From assembly GCF_003640395.1 (NCBI RefSeq), contig NZ_RBZQ01000001.1, forward strand, positions 558,001-622,000: a DNA stretch of 64,000 nt. Direction: 5' to 3'. The notes below the pieces were generated by a model. The model saw only the letters and a list, made by a program, of their open reading frames with translations. It searched no databases and was not told the DNA's origin. Positions 29,662 to 39,940 of this stretch are shown here, piece by piece (positions within the stretch are counted from its first letter, which is position 1; every line of letters begins with the position of its first letter). This DNA is from Stutzerimonas urumqiensis (GTDB lineage: Bacteria; Pseudomonadota; Gammaproteobacteria; Pseudomonadales; Pseudomonadaceae). The position numbers were made by a program, and so were the translations under genes.

Positions 29662-30164
29662 ACATCGAGGTCTGGCAGGGCGACATCACCCAACTGAGGG
29701 TCGATGCCATCGTCAACGCCGCCAACGAGTCGCTGCTCGGTGGCGGCGGCGTCGACGGCGCGATCCATCGGGCGGCCGGTCCCGAGTTGCTCGCCTACTG
29801 CCGTCGCCTTGGAGGGTGCCCGACGGGCGAGGCCAGGCTGACGCCCGGCTTCCGGTTGCCGGCACCCCATGTCATCCACACCGTCGGGCCGGTCTGGCGC
29901 GGCGGCGACCAAGGTGAGCCCGACCTGCTGGCGGCCTGTTATCGCAACAGCCTGGCGCTGGCCGAAGAGAACGGTCTGCGCAGCCTCGCGTTCCCGGCGA
30001 TCAGTTGCGGCATCTACGGTTACCCGCCGGCGCAGGCGGCACGGGTCGCGGCGAGCCAGCTGCGTCATGCCGAAGCCGCTGGTTCGCCTCTCGAGCGCGT
30101 CGTGCTGGTGGCGTTTTCGGCCGACATGGCCGACCTGTATCGGGCTGCGCTGACGGCGGGCTGA
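29658..30164 (+). CDS. Macrodomain protein, probable O-acetyl-ADP-ribose deacetylase
   Basis: A 168-residue stand-alone macrodomain. [27 protein letters not shown] is the ADP-ribose-binding core with the catalytic Asn and Asp, and [13 protein letters not shown] is the second loop, as in the YmdB/MacroD class. Members hydrolyse O-acetyl-ADP-ribose and can remove ADP-ribose from acidic residues; E. coli YmdB also modulates RNase III. The start codon overlaps the stop of the small membrane protein gene. It closes the run that begins with the QEGLA-motif gene, and a strong terminator follows. Confidence 0.92.
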   Translation: MNIEVWQGDITQLRVDAIVNAANESLLGGGGVDGAIHRAAGPELLAYCRRLGGCPTGEARLTPGFRLPAPHVIHTVGPVWRGGDQGEPDLLAACYRNSLALAEENGLRSLAFPAISCGIYGYPPAQAARVAASQLRHAEAAGSPLERVVLVAFSADMADLYRAALTAG

Positions 30165-30182
30165 TACGTACGGAGAGCGGAC

Positions 30183-30223
30183 AAAAAAAGGGGCGCCAAG
30201 CAGTCTGCTTGGCGCCCCTTTTT
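30183..30223. terminator. Bidirectional intrinsic terminator
   Basis: A run of seven A, then GGGGCGCCAAGC, a 5-base AGTCT loop, the complementary arm and five T. The stem is 12 GC-rich pairs extended by A-T pairs. It ends both the macrodomain operon and the minus-strand OmpA-family gene. Confidence 0.93.
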
Positions 30224-30232
30224 CTTTACCGC

Positions 30233-31033
30233 TTACATCGATGATCGCGGTGCGACCGGATTGTCGTCGTTGGAAATGGTGACTTCGACGCGGCGGTTCA
30301 GCGCGCGGTTGGTCGGCGTGTCGTTGCTGGCTACCGGGTACTGCTCGCCGTAGCCGCGCGAGACGATCCGCCGCGGGTCGACGCCCATGCGAACCAGCGC
30401 CGTGGTGACCGCATCGGCGCGGCGCTCGGACAGCCGCTGGTTGTAGGCCTCCGAACCCGTGCTGTCGGTGTAGCCCTCGACGATCACGTGACGCTCGGGA
30501 TTTTCCTTCAGGAAGTCGGCCAGTGTCTGCACCGCGTGCATGCCGCTCGGCTTGAGCTCCGCGCGATCGAGCGCGAACAGCACGTCGCCGAAGGTCACCA
30601 GGGTGCCGCGTTCGGTCTGCTTGGTTTGCAGTTGCTCGCGCAGCTTGGCGATCTCGGCCTGTTGTTGCTGAAGCTGGATATTGCGCGCCGACAGCTTGGC
30701 CTCGGCCCGCATGGCTGCGGTTTTTTCCAGGTTCTGCTCGGCCAGGCGCAGGTCGATGGTTTCCTCGGCCAGATCGATCCGGCGCAACGTCAGGTAAGCG
30801 AGCTGGTTGACCTTTTCTTCGCTGGCGTCTTCGAGGAAGGCCTCGTTGGCCTTGTCGAGCATCTTGGAAGCGTCTTGCAGCTCCAGCGCGGCCAGTTGCT
30901 GGGCCTTCGGATTGCTCTGCAGTTCGCTGAACTCAGTGCGGGCCTGCTGCAGCTGATCGGTCGGTTGCGACGCGCATGCGGCCAGTCCGATGCTCAGCGC
31001 GAGGAGGGTTGGAAGCTTGACGAGTGTTCGCAT
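30233..31033 (-). CDS. OmpA-family lipoprotein with DUF4398
   Basis: A 266-residue lipoprotein: signal peptide with lipobox LAAC (Cys20), a helical DUF4398 region rich in Gln, Ala and Glu (about residues 25-140, likely coiled coil), then an OmpA C-terminal peptidoglycan-binding domain (VTFGDVLFALDRAELKPSG, VEGYTDSTGSEAYNQRLSERRADAV, NRALNRRVEVTI). It probably links the outer membrane to peptidoglycan. It sits 36 bases downstream of a second DUF4398 lipoprotein gene with the same orientation; such pairs recur in Pseudomonas. Confidence 0.92.
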   Translation of the reverse strand: MRTLVKLPTLLALSIGLAACASQPTDQLQQARTEFSELQSNPKAQQLAALELQDASKMLDKANEAFLEDASEEKVNQLAYLTLRRIDLAEETIDLRLAEQNLEKTAAMRAEAKLSARNIQLQQQQAEIAKLREQLQTKQTERGTLVTFGDVLFALDRAELKPSGMHAVQTLADFLKENPERHVIVEGYTDSTGSEAYNQRLSERRADAVTTALVRMGVDPRRIVSRGYGEQYPVASNDTPTNRALNRRVEVTISNDDNPVAPRSSM

Positions 31034-31069
31034 GTCGAAGGGTCCTCGTATGAAATGGGCTGGATCGGC

Positions 31070-31462
31070 TTATTGCACGCTGCGCAGGCTTTCCTGGCGC
31101 AACTCTTCGATGGTTTCGCGAGCTTGCTCCACGGCTGCCTGGGCCTTCTCGGCCTGGGCCTTGCGCTCGGCGACGCGCGCGTCCCATTCGGCTTGCTCGG
31201 CCAGGCGGCGCGCTTTTTCGTAGTCTTCCTTCTGCATCGCCAGCTCGGCTTCGCGCCACTTTTCCTGCGCTGCACGCATTTCCACAGGCGCATACTCCGT
31301 GGCGCCTGCGCTGACCGCGCCGCGCACGGCCGATTCGGTCACGGCGAACTGCTCATTCGGTGGATTGCCCGCGCAGCCTGCCAGCAGCAGACCGCCGAAT
31401 GCGAGGGCGGCCAGTTTGGGGGCGGCGGACAAAGAGCGCTCGGTTGTCAGTGTCTTGATCAT
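31070..31462 (-). CDS. DUF4398 lipoprotein
   Basis: A 130-residue lipoprotein with lipobox LAGC (about residue 30) followed by a highly charged helical domain (ARRLAEQAEWDARVAERKAQAEKAQAAVEQARETIEELRQE), probably a coiled coil. It matches DUF4398 and has no OmpA domain. ATG 31462 has a GGAG site; the frame is open to 31558 without support. It is probably co-transcribed with the OmpA-family gene downstream, perhaps as an interacting envelope pair. It is divergent from ppc. Confidence 0.85.
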   Translation of the reverse strand: MIKTLTTERSLSAAPKLAALAFGGLLLAGCAGNPPNEQFAVTESAVRGAVSAGATEYAPVEMRAAQEKWREAELAMQKEDYEKARRLAEQAEWDARVAERKAQAEKAQAAVEQARETIEELRQESLRSVQ

Positions 31463-31705
31463 TCTCGGTCTCCGGTAGAAAGCGTTGTGGACGTTCCTCT
31501 TCCGCGAGAGGCAAAGCCGACGAAAACCGGTACAACAAGGCCGGTCTATTGGCGTCAAGGCATATGGTTGTGAGGGTCGTGTCGCTGAATCGTTCCGTGC
31601 GTTCGGCGTCTGAGGGAACGGGCAACATGCCGCGTTAGACGGCTAGGCTTGTTAAACGGACGGCGATCGACCCTCGCTGTCCGGTCGACAGGAGAACGGA
31701 GCGAT

Positions 31706-34342
31706 ATGACCAAGATCGATGCGCACCTGCGAGAGAACGTGCATTTGCTCGGGGAATTGCTGGGCCAGACCATCCGGCAGGCACAGGGCGATGCCTTTCT
31801 CGACAAGGTCGAGCACATCCGCAAGAGCGCCAAGGCGGCGCGGCGCGGCTCGAACCCGGCGGCCGACGAGTTGCAGCGCACGCTAGATGGGCTCGCACCG
31901 GACGAGCTGCTGCCGATGGCACGCGCGTTCAATCAGTTTCTGAACCTGGCCAACATTGCCGAGCAGCAACACCGGGTGCGACGGCGCCGTGCCGAGGATG
32001 GGGAGCCGTTCGAGGACATCGCCTTCGACGATCTGCTGCAACGGCTGATCGAGGCCGGGCACGACGGCGCCGCGCTCGGCGAGCAGGTCGCGGGGCTGGA
32101 CATCGAGCTGGTGCTGACGGCGCATCCGACGGAGGTTGCACGGCGGACCCTGATCCAGAAGTACGACGCCATCGCCGCCCAGCTGGCGGCGCGCGATCAC
32201 GACGATCTCACGCCGCGTGAGCGAGAACGAACGGAACAGTCCCTGCACCGCCTGATCGCCGAGGCCTGGCATACCGAGGAAATCCGTCGTCAGCGCCCGA
32301 CCCCGGTCGACGAGGCGAAGTGGGGTTTCGCCGTGATCGAGAATTCCCTCTGGCAGGCGCTGCCGAACCTGCTGCGGCGCGTCGACGACAGCCTGCGGCA
32401 ACAGGCCGGTCAGCGGTTGCCGCTGGAGGCGGCGCCAATCCGCTTCGCTTCGTGGATGGGCGGCGACCGCGACGGCAACCCGAATGTGACGGCGCAGGTC
32501 ACACGGCGTGTCCTGCTGCTGGCGCGCTGGATGGCGGCGGACCTTTACCTGCGCGAGCTGGAAGCGCTGATCGCGGCGCTGTCCATGCACCGCGCCACGC
32601 CCGAGCTGATCGAGCATGCCGGCAACGAGGGCGAACCCTATCGGGCAGTGCTCAAGCAGCTGCGGACTCGCCTGCGCGAGACGCGCGATTGGGCGCAGTC
32701 AGCGCTGGAGGAAGATGTCGCGCCGCCTGAAAACGCCGTGCTCGACCGGGCTGCGCTGCGCGAGCCCTTGGCGCTGTGCTACCGGTCGTTGCACGCCTGC
32801 GGCATGGGCACGATCGCCGACGGCGCCCTGCTGGATTGCCTGCGCCGTGTGGCCTGCTTCGGGACCAGCCTCGTGAGGCTGGATATCCGCCAGGACAGCG
32901 ATCGTCATGCGAGCGCCCTGGCGGAGATCACCGGCTATCTGGGGCTGGGCGACTACCAGGCGTGGGACGAAGAGCGCCGGCTGTCCTTTCTCCAGGCCGA
33001 GCTGGCCAGCCCTCGGCCGCTCCTGCCGGGCGACTATCAGGCCGCCGCCGAGACGGCTGAGGTGCTGGCGACCTGCCGCGTCATCGCCCAGGCGCCTGCC
33101 GAGTCGCTCGGCTCCTACGTCATATCGATGGCGCACGGAGTATCGGACGTGTTGGCGGTCCTGTTGCTGCTCAAGGAGGCGGGCCTGCGCCGGCCGATGC
33201 GCGTGGTGCCGCTGTTCGAGACGCTCGATGACCTCGATCGCGCCGGGCCGGTCATCGAACGGTTGCTCGATCTGCCCGCGTACCGCGAGCGGCTGGGCGG
33301 AACGCAGGAGGTGATGATCGGCTATTCCGACTCGGCGAAAGATGCCGGCACCACCGCCGCCGCCTGGGCGCAGTACCGTGCGCAGGAACGGTTGGTCGAG
33401 GTGTGCCGCGCCCGCGATGTCGACCTGTTGCTCTTTCACGGTCGTGGCGGCACGGTCGGGCGGGGCGGCGGTCCGGCGCATGCGGCCATCCTGTCGCAGC
33501 CGCCGGGATCGGTCGGTGGACGTTTTCGCACCACCGAGCAGGGCGAGATGATCCGCTTCAAATTCGGTCTGCCCGATGTCGCCGAGCAGAACCTCAACCT
33601 TTATCTCGCGGCCGTGCTCGAGGCCACCCTGTTGCCGCCGCCCATGCCGGAGCCCGAGTGGCGCGCGCTCATGGACCGGTTGGCAGCCGATGGCGTCGAG
33701 GCCTACCGCGCCGTGGTGCGCGGCCATCCGCAGTTCGTCGACTACTTCCGCCAGGCCACGCCGGAGCGAGAGCTCGGTCGCCTGCCGCTCGGCAGCCGGC
33801 CCGCCCGCCGTCGCGAGGGAGGCATCGAGAGCTTGCGGGCGATTCCCTGGATCTTCGCCTGGACGCAGACCCGCCTCATGCTGCCGGCCTGGCTGGGCTG
33901 GGGCGAGGCCCTGGCCCGTGCGCTCGAGGCCGGTCACGGCGAGCTGCTGGCACGCATGCGCGCCGGCTGGCCGTTCTTTGCGACGCGCATCGACATGCTC
34001 GAGATGGTCCTGATCAAGGCTGACAATGGCATCGCTGAACGCTACGACCAGGCATTGGTCGAGCCGAGCCTGCAACCGCTGGGTGCGCAGCTGCGCGACC
34101 GATTGTCGCAGACGGTCGAGGTGGTGCTTCAGCTGACCGGCCAGCCACGGCTGTTGGCGAACAATCCGCAGACGCTGGAATCGTTCGGATTGCGCGACGC
34201 CTATCTCGATCCGCTGCACCTGTTGCAGATGGAGCTGCTGGCCCGTGCGCGCCAGGCCGACAGCCAGGCAGACAGCCCTCTGGAACAGGCACTTCTCGTC
34301 AGCGTGGCGGGTATCGCGGCGGGGTTGCGCAATACCGGCTGA
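31706..34342 (+). CDS. ppc: Phosphoenolpyruvate carboxylase
   Basis: Carboxylates PEP to oxaloacetate to refill the TCA cycle. The 878-residue length is normal. Active-site segments are present: [12 protein letters not shown] with the catalytic His, [16 protein letters not shown] with the conserved Lys and Asp, [27 protein letters not shown], and the C-terminal RNTG end used in allosteric control. I chose ATG 31706 ([20 protein letters not shown]) with a GGAG-type site; the frame is open from 31649. ppc followed by adk is the usual Pseudomonas order. Confidence 0.97.
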   Translation: MTKIDAHLRENVHLLGELLGQTIRQAQGDAFLDKVEHIRKSAKAARRGSNPAADELQRTLDGLAPDELLPMARAFNQFLNLANIAEQQHRVRRRRAEDGEPFEDIAFDDLLQRLIEAGHDGAALGEQVAGLDIELVLTAHPTEVARRTLIQKYDAIAAQLAARDHDDLTPRERERTEQSLHRLIAEAWHTEEIRRQRPTPVDEAKWGFAVIENSLWQALPNLLRRVDDSLRQQAGQRLPLEAAPIRFASWMGGDRDGNPNVTAQVTRRVLLLARWMAADLYLRELEALIAALSMHRATPELIEHAGNEGEPYRAVLKQLRTRLRETRDWAQSALEEDVAPPENAVLDRAALREPLALCYRSLHACGMGTIADGALLDCLRRVACFGTSLVRLDIRQDSDRHASALAEITGYLGLGDYQAWDEERRLSFLQAELASPRPLLPGDYQAAAETAEVLATCRVIAQAPAESLGSYVISMAHGVSDVLAVLLLLKEAGLRRPMRVVPLFETLDDLDRAGPVIERLLDLPAYRERLGGTQEVMIGYSDSAKDAGTTAAAWAQYRAQERLVEVCRARDVDLLLFHGRGGTVGRGGGPAHAAILSQPPGSVGGRFRTTEQGEMIRFKFGLPDVAEQNLNLYLAAVLEATLLPPPMPEPEWRALMDRLAADGVEAYRAVVRGHPQFVDYFRQATPERELGRLPLGSRPARRREGGIESLRAIPWIFAWTQTRLMLPAWLGWGEALARALEAGHGELLARMRAGWPFFATRIDMLEMVLIKADNGIAERYDQALVEPSLQPLGAQLRDRLSQTVEVVLQLTGQPRLLANNPQTLESFGLRDAYLDPLHLLQMELLARARQADSQADSPLEQALLVSVAGIAAGLRNTG

Positions 34343-34581
34343 GCCGCGAAAACGGTCCTGCCGATCGGTCACTCAGCGTCTGGAAATCTGTCTCGGCGAG
34401 GCGTCCAGACCGTCGTTCGAACCCCCCTTTGGTAGCGGGCGAGGGGCTACTTTGGATGGCTTGTCGGCATTCGGGGCGCTGTGTATGGTGATCAGCCTTT
34501 TGCCGAACAGTCGGCTACATAACAATTACCGAGATGCGCCGCAAAGTTTTGGCCATTCGGCAGGATTTCTTTCCAAACTGA

Positions 34582-35241
<660 letters not shown>

Positions 35242-35266
35242 GCCGATTGGCCACGCTGCATGCCTG

Positions 35267-35290
35267 ACGGCCCGCTTGCGGGCCGTTCTG
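35267..35290 (+). terminator. Terminator of adk
   Basis: ACGGCCCGC and GCGGGCCGT form a 9-bp stem with a 2-base TT loop, 26 bases after the adk stop, followed by a broken T-rich tail (TTCTG). Confidence 0.6.
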
Positions 35291-35377
35291 CTTTCTGCAG
35301 GCGACGGGTTGCCCCTCAAGGTCCGCGGGCCTGCCGGCTGGGCTACAATCGCCGCCCCTCATCGATCGGACTCCATC

Positions 35378-36055
35378 ATGCCCACGCTTCTGGCCCTGGA
35401 TACCGCCACCGAAGCCTGCTCCGTCGCGCTGCTGCATGACGGCCAGGTCACCAGCCACTATGAGGTCATTCCACGCCTGCATGCCAAGCGCCTGCTGCCG
35501 ATGGTTCAGGCCCTCCTGAGCGAGGCGGGCGTGACGACTGCCGCCCTGGATGGCATCGCGTTCGGTCGCGGGCCGGGGGCGTTCACCGGTGTGCGCATCG
35601 CCGTCGGCGTGGTGCAAGGGCTGGCCTTCGCGCTGGAGCGCCCGGTGCTGCCGATTTCCAACCTGGCGGCCCTCGCTCAGCGGGCCTGGCGGGAGCGGGG
35701 CGCCGAGCAGGTTGCCGCGGCCATCGACGCGCGGATGGATGAGGTCTACTGGGGGTGCTTCGTTCGTGATGGCGATGAAATGCGCCTGCACGGCACCGAG
35801 GCGGTGCTGCCGCCGGAGTACGCCGCGCTGCCGCCGGACGTGGCGGGCGACTGGTTCGGCGCCGGTACCGGCTGGGGCTATGCCGAGCGGATTCCGGTCG
35901 CGGTCCGGGGCACCGATGCCAGCCTGCTGCCCCATGCGCTCGACATCCTCGAACTCGGCCGGCACGCCTGGGCGCGCGGCGAGGCGGTCCCGGCGGATGA
36001 GGCCCAGCCGATCTACCTGCGCGACAACGTGGCAACGCCCAAGCGGGCCGTCTGA
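35378..36055 (+). CDS. tsaB: tRNA threonylcarbamoyladenosine synthesis protein TsaB
   Basis: A 225-residue ASKHA-fold protein that supports TsaD in making t6A37 in tRNA. The family N-terminus is clear: TLLALDTATEACSVALL, then HAKRLLPMVQALLSEAG and AFGRGPGAFTGVRIAVGVVQGLA. TsaB lacks catalytic metal ligands and acts as the scaffold of the TsaBDE complex. TACAAT at 35344-35349 may be its -10. The t6A pathway product is the substrate of TcdA, which is encoded at 51.0 kb. Confidence 0.95.
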   Translation: MPTLLALDTATEACSVALLHDGQVTSHYEVIPRLHAKRLLPMVQALLSEAGVTTAALDGIAFGRGPGAFTGVRIAVGVVQGLAFALERPVLPISNLAALAQRAWRERGAEQVAAAIDARMDEVYWGCFVRDGDEMRLHGTEAVLPPEYAALPPDVAGDWFGAGTGWGYAERIPVAVRGTDASLLPHALDILELGRHAWARGEAVPADEAQPIYLRDNVATPKRAV

Positions 36056-36140
36056 GCCGTTCGGCCGATGTCCCGCGCCGAACGTTGCCAAGGCATTGGC
36101 GTCACACTATTGTGTCGCCGGTTGACCAGTGGGTTGCATG

Positions 36141-36500
36141 ATGCGCATCGACAGCCTTTCCAACAGCTATCCCCTCGAGCGTCCGGTTCGCCCCGGCAGC
36201 GCCGTTACGCCGTATCGCGAAAGCCAGCGCATCGTCGAGTCGCAGCGCCAGCCGGATACGGCGACGCCCTCGACCAGCCAGGGTCTCGAGCGTGAGCCGC
36301 AGGCGCGGCAGATCGAACCCACCGCCGCCGCCAGCGAGGCAGGTGGCGAGTTCTTCCCGGCCCGTTACGTGCAGCAGACCGCGACCGACCGTCCCCTGAC
36401 CAGCCGTGCCGCCCAGGCGCTCGCCAGCTACACGACCACCGCCAGCCTCGTGGCCAGCTTCGATTCCACCGAGGTGCTGGGGCTCGATCTCTACGCCTGA
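36141..36500 (+). CDS. Conserved small hypothetical protein
   Basis: A 119-residue protein (MRIDSLSNSYPLERPVRPG) with no signal peptide or membrane segment. It is rich in Pro, Arg, Ser, Gln and Glu and probably disordered up to about residue 70, then carries a more ordered end (YVQQTATDRPLTSRAAQALASYTTTASLVASFDSTEVLGLDLYA). I do not recognise a characterised family. The start could be 36138 or 36141 (consecutive ATGs); the GGG at 36131 spaces better with the second. It lies between tsaB and the extensin-like gene on the same strand. Confidence 0.7.
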   Translation: MRIDSLSNSYPLERPVRPGSAVTPYRESQRIVESQRQPDTATPSTSQGLEREPQARQIEPTAAASEAGGEFFPARYVQQTATDRPLTSRAAQALASYTTTASLVASFDSTEVLGLDLYA

Positions 36501-36601
36501 TGCCGGCGCGCAAGGCGTCGCATCCGCGCACAGGTCATGCCCGGTAACATTCGCTGGCCTGCAGCCAGGCAACCTCGTCGTGTTTCCGTTGCCTCACTGG
36601 C

Positions 36602-37294
36602 ATGACGTTCGGTCGATTCCTCCTTCTCTGCCTACTGCTCGCTGGCGGGTTCGCCTACGCCGTCTGGCGTGGCATCGTCGACATACCCGATCGCTGGAAC
36701 CCCTGGGCGCCGCTCGATGTGCGTCAGCCGCCGAACCTGCTCACGCCCTTCAAGCTGCGCGCGTTGCAGGATGACCGCGCGCTGTGCGAACAGGCGCTGG
36801 AAACCTCCGAACTCAACTACCGCCTCATGCCGGACAGCACGCCGGAGCCGAGTTGTCCGCTGCGCAATACGGTTCGCGTCGCAAATGCGGAGGTCGATTT
36901 CAGCAGCCCATTCCTGGCGACCTGTCCCGTGGTCGCGGCCTATGCGCTGTTCGAGCGGCATGGTCTGCAACCGGCTGCGCAGGAGGTCTTCGGCCAGCCG
37001 GTGACACGGGTCGATCATTTCGGCAGCTTCGCGTGCCGCAACATCGCTCGCAGCAACCGCCGCAGCCAGCACGCCAGCGCCAATGCGCTGGACCTGGCCG
37101 GCTTTCGGCTGGCGGACGGCACGCGCATCACGGTGGCACGGGACTGGGAAGGTGAGGGTGACAAGGCCCGCTTTCTGCGGCTGGTCCACCAGGCGGCGTG
37201 CAAGGCCTTCAACGTGACCCTCGGCCCCGAGTACAACGCGGCGCACCATGATCACTTCCATGTCGACATGGGAGGTTTCCAGACCTGCCGGTAG
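36602..37294 (+). CDS. Extensin-like family protein (M15-type peptidase fold)
   Basis: A 230-residue protein with an N-terminal membrane anchor or signal (about residues 4-22) and the bacterial extensin-like C-terminal domain: HASANALDLAGFRLADG and HHDHFHVDMGG. The spacing HxxxxxxD followed by HxH resembles the zinc site of D-Ala-D-Ala carboxypeptidases (M15), so a cell-wall hydrolase role in the periplasm is plausible but unproven. Six or more cysteines suggest disulfides. The start ATG 36602 has no strong ribosome site. Confidence 0.85.
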   Translation: MTFGRFLLLCLLLAGGFAYAVWRGIVDIPDRWNPWAPLDVRQPPNLLTPFKLRALQDDRALCEQALETSELNYRLMPDSTPEPSCPLRNTVRVANAEVDFSSPFLATCPVVAAYALFERHGLQPAAQEVFGQPVTRVDHFGSFACRNIARSNRRSQHASANALDLAGFRLADGTRITVARDWEGEGDKARFLRLVHQAACKAFNVTLGPEYNAAHHDHFHVDMGGFQTCR

Positions 37295-37342
37295 CGGGCC
37301 GCTCTGGCACAATGCCCGCCCGTTTTCCGCTTGGCCGGTCGC

Positions 37343-38113
37343 ATGCTTACCATCGTCGAGTCCCTTGCCCCCGAATTCGAAACCGAGGCCCAGGCCTGGT
37401 CGACCCGGCTGGGTTTGCCGCGCGTGGGTGAAAAGCCAGCGTTCGCCTTGCAGGTCGGTCCGCAGGGGCTTCGATTGCTGGATCTTGGTGAAGAGGCCCC
37501 AGGCCCGATCCAGGCCGATTTCATCGGTGGCGCCGTGGCGCATCGTCGACAGTTCGGCGGTGGTGCGGGGCAGATGATCGCCAAGGCCGTGGGTGTGCAG
37601 CCAGGCATCCGGCCGATTGTGATGGATGCGACGGCCGGGCTCGGTCGCGATGCGTTCGTGCTGGCGACGCTGGGTTGCTCCGTCACCCTGATCGAGCGTA
37701 ATCCGATCGTTGGCGCGCTGCTCGAGGACGGCCTTCGGCGCGCGTCGCTGGAACCGGCTGTGGCCCCGATCACGGCCCTGATGACGCTTCATCTCGGCGA
37801 TGCCATCGACACCATGCGCAACTGGACGTCGGCACCGCCGGAAATCGTCTACCTCGATCCGATGTTTCCGCACCGCGACAAGAGCGCGCTGGTGAAGAAG
37901 GAAATGCGGCTGTTCCGGCCGTTCGTGGGGGATGACGATGACGCGCCGGAGCTACTGGCGGCAGCGCTCGCGTTGGCGACGCATCGGGTGGTGGTCAAGC
38001 GGCCGCGAAAGGCGCCGGTGATCGACGGCCCGACGCCAGGCTACAGCCTGGAGGGCAAATCGAGCCGCTACGACATCTATCCCAAGCGCAAACTGATGCC
38101 TCAGGGCCGATAG
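37343..38113 (+). CDS. rsmJ: 16S rRNA (guanine-1516-N2)-methyltransferase
   Basis: Methylates G1516 of 16S rRNA with SAM. The 256-residue protein shows [19 protein letters not shown] (SAM-binding motif I), [36 protein letters not shown] (motif IV, DPMFP) and a basic KRPRKAP stretch near the end. ATG 37343 is preferred over an upstream TTG. Its last 13 bases overlap the 3' end of the convergent tetR-type gene. Confidence 0.95.
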   Translation: MLTIVESLAPEFETEAQAWSTRLGLPRVGEKPAFALQVGPQGLRLLDLGEEAPGPIQADFIGGAVAHRRQFGGGAGQMIAKAVGVQPGIRPIVMDATAGLGRDAFVLATLGCSVTLIERNPIVGALLEDGLRRASLEPAVAPITALMTLHLGDAIDTMRNWTSAPPEIVYLDPMFPHRDKSALVKKEMRLFRPFVGDDDDAPELLAAALALATHRVVVKRPRKAPVIDGPTPGYSLEGKSSRYDIYPKRKLMPQGR

Positions 38114-38733
38114 GCGCGAATGAACAGCGCCACCACGTCGGCGATGTGCTCGCGCAGCTGCGCTTCGTCCAGCGGGCCGGAGTGGCCGATCAGCTGGTGG
38201 AAGTGGTTGAGCCCCTTGACCAGCGAGCAGAAGTGCTCGGCGGCCTTCAGCGCATCGGTCACCTGCAACTGACCCCTTGAGGTCGCGACCTGCAGGAACT
38301 GCCGCGTGTCTTGCAGTACGCGCTGCGGGCCCGCTTCGTAGAACAGCCTGGACATGTCCGGATTCTGCGGCGCGACCGTGATCATCAGGCGATGCAGGCC
38401 GATCGATTCCGGGCTGCTGACCAGCGACCAGAAGGCCGTGGCCAATGCGCCGAGCGCCTGTTCGATCGGCAGCTCAGGGGCCGGATGAAACAGGCTCGAC
38501 GGCAATCGCTGCTCGCAGGTCGCCTGGACCGCTGCGCAGAACAGCGCTTCCTTGTCCTTGAAATGGCTGTACAGCGTGAGCTTGGAAACCCCGGCTTCGG
38601 CCGCGATCGCCTCCATGCTGCTGCCCTCATAGCCATTGCCGAGAAACAATGTCTTGGCGGCGGCGAGGATGGCTTCCCGCTTGGCGGGATCCTTTGGGCG
38701 GCCGGGGCCTGCGGGCTGAGCGGTTTCTGACAT
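38101..38733 (-). CDS. TetR-family transcriptional regulator of the RND pump
   Basis: A 210-residue regulator with the TetR N-terminal helix-turn-helix ([50 protein letters not shown], about residues 17-65) and a variable ligand-binding C-terminal half. It is divergent from the efflux operon, with a 94-base spacer that contains a perfect 16-bp palindrome. By analogy with other divergent TetR/RND arrangements it is expected to repress both itself and the pump; the ligand is unknown. Confidence 0.92.
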   Translation of the reverse strand: MSETAQPAGPGRPKDPAKREAILAAAKTLFLGNGYEGSSMEAIAAEAGVSKLTLYSHFKDKEALFCAAVQATCEQRLPSSLFHPAPELPIEQALGALATAFWSLVSSPESIGLHRLMITVAPQNPDMSRLFYEAGPQRVLQDTRQFLQVATSRGQLQVTDALKAAEHFCSLVKGLNHFHQLIGHSGPLDEAQLREHIADVVALFIRAYRP

Positions 38734-38773
38734 ATCGATGACGGTACTGGACTGCTGGAAGACGGCTTTTTAC

Positions 38774-38789
38774 TATACCGGCCGGTATA
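38774..38789. promoter_or_regulatory. Probable TetR operator
   Basis: TATACCGGCCGGTATA is a perfect 16-bp palindrome in the spacer between the divergent regulator and pump genes. Its right end supplies TATAAA, a possible -10 for the pump (38786-38791), and its left end supplies TATAGT on the minus strand for the regulator, so a bound repressor would block both. Confidence 0.75.
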
Positions 38790-38827
38790 AATATTCCAAA
38801 CCATCTTTGCGCATGAGGAAGGCCGTC

Positions 38828-39940
38828 ATGGTTCGTCGCCTGTTACCCGTTGTCGGTGTGATTGGAGGAGCGTTACTGCTGGCCGGTTGCGAGCCTTCGG
38901 AGGTTGCCGAGCCGCCGCCTCGTCCCGTGATGGTTGGACATCCACAGCCTGCGGGTGAAGCCTGGGCGACCTTTCCCGGCGAGGTCCGCGCGCGGCATGA
39001 GCCGGCGCTGGCGTTTCGCATCGGCGGCAAGGTCGTCGAGCGGCTGGTCGAGGCCGGCGAGCACGTGAGCGAAGGGCAGGTGCTGGCGCGCCTGGACGCC
39101 GCCGACGTTCGCTTCCAGCTCGAATCGGCCCGTGCCCAGCTGGCCGCCGCACAGGCCAACCTGCGTGTTGCCAAGGCGGAGCGGGAGCGCTACCGCACGC
39201 TCCTCGATCGCCAGCTGGTAAGCCGCTCGCAGTTCGACAATGCCGACAACCAGTTCCGTTCGGCCAGCGCCCGCGTCGAGCAGGCACAGGCCGACCTGAA
39301 CACCGCGCGCAACCAGGTGGAGTACACCGAACTGCGCGCGCCGAGCGATGGCGTCATCGTCGAGCGCTCGGTCGAGGCGGGCCAGGTGGTGGGCGCGGGG
39401 CAAACCGTGATGGTCCTGGCGGTCGACGGGGAGCGTGAGGTAGCCATCGATCTGCCGGAGCAGCACCTGGGCGACTACCGCATCGGCCAGCCGGTCGAGC
39501 TCACGCTCTGGTCGCGGCCCGGCGAGCGCTTCAAGGGGCATGTCCGGGAGATATCGCCGGCGGCCGATCCGGTCACGCGAACCTACGCGGCGCGGGTGGC
39601 GTTCGATGACACCTCCGTTGGCGCAGAGCTCGGGCAGAGTGCGCAGGTCTTGGCGCCGCGCGACGAGCGCACTGCCACGCTTTCCGTCCCGCTGTCGGCG
39701 TTGACCGCGGAGGCCGAGCGGGCATTCGTCTGGCGCGTCTCGCCAGAGGGCGTGCTCGAGCGTGCCAGCGTGCGAGTCGGGGCCTATGGCGCCAAGCGCG
39801 TGCCGGTGTTCGAGGGGCTCGCCGCCGATGACTGGGTGGTGCTGGCCGGTGTGCACACGCTCCACGAAGGGCAGCAGGTCCGGGCGGTCGACCGGGACAA
39901 CCGGCCCGTACTGACCGCGGCCGAGGGCGATCGCCCATGA
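38828..39940 (+). CDS. RND efflux periplasmic adaptor (membrane fusion lipoprotein)
   Basis: A 370-residue adaptor. It has a lipoprotein signal (lipobox LLAGC, Cys20), a barrel-sandwich half (FRIGGKVVERLVEAGEHVSEGQVLARLDAAD), a helical hairpin (about residues 85-155, ARAQLAAAQANLRVAKAERERY and the matching second helix), the second lipoyl half (YTELRAPSDGVIVERSVEAGQVV) and beta-barrel domains. ATG 38828 follows an AGGAAGG site; the two upstream ATGs in the frame are less likely. It overlaps the transporter gene by 4 bases. Confidence 0.95.
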   Translation: MVRRLLPVVGVIGGALLLAGCEPSEVAEPPPRPVMVGHPQPAGEAWATFPGEVRARHEPALAFRIGGKVVERLVEAGEHVSEGQVLARLDAADVRFQLESARAQLAAAQANLRVAKAERERYRTLLDRQLVSRSQFDNADNQFRSASARVEQAQADLNTARNQVEYTELRAPSDGVIVERSVEAGQVVGAGQTVMVLAVDGEREVAIDLPEQHLGDYRIGQPVELTLWSRPGERFKGHVREISPAADPVTRTYAARVAFDDTSVGAELGQSAQVLAPRDERTATLSVPLSALTAEAERAFVWRVSPEGVLERASVRVGAYGAKRVPVFEGLAADDWVVLAGVHTLHEGQQVRAVDRDNRPVLTAAEGDRP

